In this document: positions 4,959 through 6,366 of the stretch, piece after piece | How positions within the stretch are numbered: the stretch's first letter is position 1 | Layout of the letters: each line of letters begins with the position of its first letter | Assembly (NCBI GenBank): GCA_003175865.1 | Contig: PSRF01000150.1 | Location: forward strand, 1-6,366 | Length of the DNA: 6,366 bases | Direction: 5' to 3' | Source: Blastocatellia bacterium | GTDB lineage: Bacteria; Acidobacteriota; Blastocatellia; Pyrinomonadales; Pyrinomonadaceae | Translations under genes and position numbers: made by a program | The notes under the pieces: generated by a model | Database searches by the model: none | Told to the model about the DNA's origin: nothing | What the model saw: the letters and a program-made list of their open reading frames with translations, nothing else

Positions 4959-6366
4959 GCTTTCTGGGTCAACGCGGCGCGTGCGACTTCCTTGTCATCG
5001 AAATGAAAAGTTTCGCGACCGATAATCTGGTAATCCTCATGACCTTTGCCCGCAATCAAAACGAGGTCTCCACTGTCAGCTTCTGATATCGCCTGATTGA
5101 TCGCCGCAGTCCGATCAGCAATCTTTCGATAGCGTTTTCCTGTTTTCTGTATACCCACCTCCGCGTCGCACAGAATCTGCTCGGGGTCCTCAGTACGAGG
5201 ATTGTCAGAAGTCAGGATTACAACATCACTCAAACTTCCCGCTGCTTCTCCCATTGGCGCGCGTTTCGTCCGGTCGCGATCTCCGCCGCAGCCAAACACA
5301 GTGATGATTTTTCCCTTCACCACCTCGCGCGCAGTGCGTAACACATTCAACAAGGCATCATCTGAATGTGCGTAATCAACTACTACTGCAAAGTCGCCAT
5401 CATGAGGCACTCGTTCGAACCGACCTGGTGCGCCGGTGCATTTTTCGAGTGCGTGAGTCACCACATCAATGTCGTAACCCAATGCTAATCCACTCGCGAC
5501 CGCAGCCAACGTGTTGTAGATGTGCGGCTGACCAACCAACGGTGAATGAAAGTCGCGTTCGCCTTTCGGCGTCACCAAACGAAAATGCATCCCCGAAAGT
5601 GAGAACTCCGGACCTTTCGCTGTGACTTCGGCCGGTGCATTCACCGCATAGCGAACAACGCGCAAGCCTTCCTTCTCTAGTCGCTCTGCCAACTCAAGAC
5701 CATACGGATCATCTACATTTATGACAGAAGTCTTCGGACGCGAACCCAATCGACCATCGAATAGTCGCTGCTTCGCGTACCAGTAGTTCTCCATCGTCTT
5801 GTGATAGTCGAGGTGATCGCGAGTTAAGTTACTGAAAACGGCGACTGCATACTCAAGTTCATCACAACGATGAAAATCCATTGCTTGCGATGAGCACTCC
5901 ATCACCGCTGTGCGACAACCAATCTCAACCGCCTGTCTCAAAAGACGCTGCATGTCCGGAGCTTCAGGCGTCGTACGGTCAGCCTTCCGACGTTCCTTGC
6001 CAAGTCGATACTCAACCGTGCCTGTCATCGCGACTGGCTCGCCTGTTTCTTCAGGAATCGAAGCAATCAAGTAGGCAGTCGTTGTTTTGCCGTTCGTACC
6101 GGTGATGCCGACGAGTTGCAGTTCACGCGATGGATGATGCTGCACTTCAGCTGCAGCAAGAGCCATCGCGCGTCGGATATTTTTCACTTGCAGCCAATTG
6201 CCATCGAAGTTTTCCGGACGCGCGCGTTCTGACAAGACTCCGACTGCGCCCTGGGCCATTACACTGGGCACAAACTTGTGAGCGTCAAAGAGTGCCCCTG
6301 CAACCGCTGCAAAGAGACTCCCCTTCATCGCACGGCGCGAATCATGCGTCACATCAGTAACTATAG
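4955..6366 (-). CDS. murE: UDP-N-acetylmuramoyl-tripeptide synthetase MurE (meso-DAP type), 5' end outside the window
   Basis: A cytoplasmic Mur ligase that uses ATP to add meso-diaminopimelate to UDP-MurNAc-L-Ala-D-Glu. Numbering from the GTG at 6352, the N-terminal domain holds THDSRRAMKGSLFAA (2-16). The central domain has the P-loop GTNGKTT (85-91), TTPEAP (127-132), ECSSQ (152-156), NLTRDHLDYH (175-184) and Lys194 in YAKQRLFD, the lysine that is carbamoylated in this family. The C-terminal domain has GRFE (310-313), DYAHSDDAL (326-334), GCGGDRDRTKRAPM (354-367), DNPR (383-386) and GKGHEDYQ (435-442). DNPR marks meso-DAP rather than lysine specificity. The frame stays open upstream of 6352 through codons for I-V-T-D to the window edge, and the family normally has about 20-25 more residues, so the GTG is internal and the true start lies beyond 6366. 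The gene downstream is not murF, unlike in a standard dcw cluster. Confidence 0.93.
   Translation of the reverse strand, partial: IVTDVTHDSRRAMKGSLFAAVAGALFDAHKFVPSVMAQGAVGVLSERARPENFDGNWLQVKNIRRAMALAAAEVQHHPSRELQLVGITGTNGKTTTAYLIASIPEETGEPVAMTGTVEYRLGKERRKADRTTPEAPDMQRLLRQAVEIGCRTAVMECSSQAMDFHRCDELEYAVAVFSNLTRDHLDYHKTMENYWYAKQRLFDGRLGSRPKTSVINVDDPYGLELAERLEKEGLRVVRYAVNAPAEVTAKGPEFSLSGMHFRLVTPKGERDFHSPLVGQPHIYNTLAAVASGLALGYDIDVVTHALEKCTGAPGRFERVPHDGDFAVVVDYAHSDDALLNVLRTAREVVKGKIITVFGCGGDRDRTKRAPMGEAAGSLSDVVILTSDNPRTEDPEQILCDAEVGIQKTGKRYRKIADRTAAINQAISEADSGDLVLIAGKGHEDYQIIGRETFHFDDKEVARAALTQKA

Overview
The window looks like chromosomal DNA from a Gram-negative-type bacterium of moderate GC content that uses meso-diaminopimelate (meso-DAP) in its peptidoglycan. 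The MurE homologue carries the DNPR motif that goes with meso-DAP addition. My best guess for the lineage is Acidobacteriota. It rests on the combination of a long LysA-like protein, a four-helix-bundle (23S intervening-sequence type) protein and several families of short intergenic repeats. I cannot confirm it without a search.

Layout. Positions 1-133 hold a GC-rich palindrome and a plausible sigma70-type promoter. Three genes then run left to right: a diaminopimelate decarboxylase-like gene (134-1570), a short four-helix-bundle gene (1640-1912) and an APC-superfamily amino acid permease (1936-3348). The four-helix-bundle gene sits exactly between two 18-bp inverted repeats built from GGACNTT-like heptamers and appears to lack its C-terminal helix. 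A toxin-antitoxin locus follows. It consists of a RelE/ParE-type toxin gene broken by two separate single-base frameshifts (3413-3668) and an intact Phd/YefM-like antitoxin (3665-3859), and the two overlap by ATGA. On the opposite strand, converging on the antitoxin, are murE (4955-6366, its 5' end cut off by the window edge) and, directly downstream of it, a probable secreted or lipid-anchored beta-propeller-like protein (3885-4958). The first part of that protein's reading frame runs through a GCAGAGACGC-type dispersed repeat.

How the genes relate. LysA and MurE compete for the same metabolite: meso-DAP is decarboxylated to lysine by LysA and added to the peptidoglycan precursor by MurE. 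They lie on opposite strands and are separated by unrelated genes, so this is a metabolic link and not an operon. The permease may share a transcript with lysA, but its substrate is unknown. I found no large novel system. The most interesting signals are the inverted-repeat-flanked, truncated four-helix-bundle gene and the decayed toxin next to an intact antitoxin.
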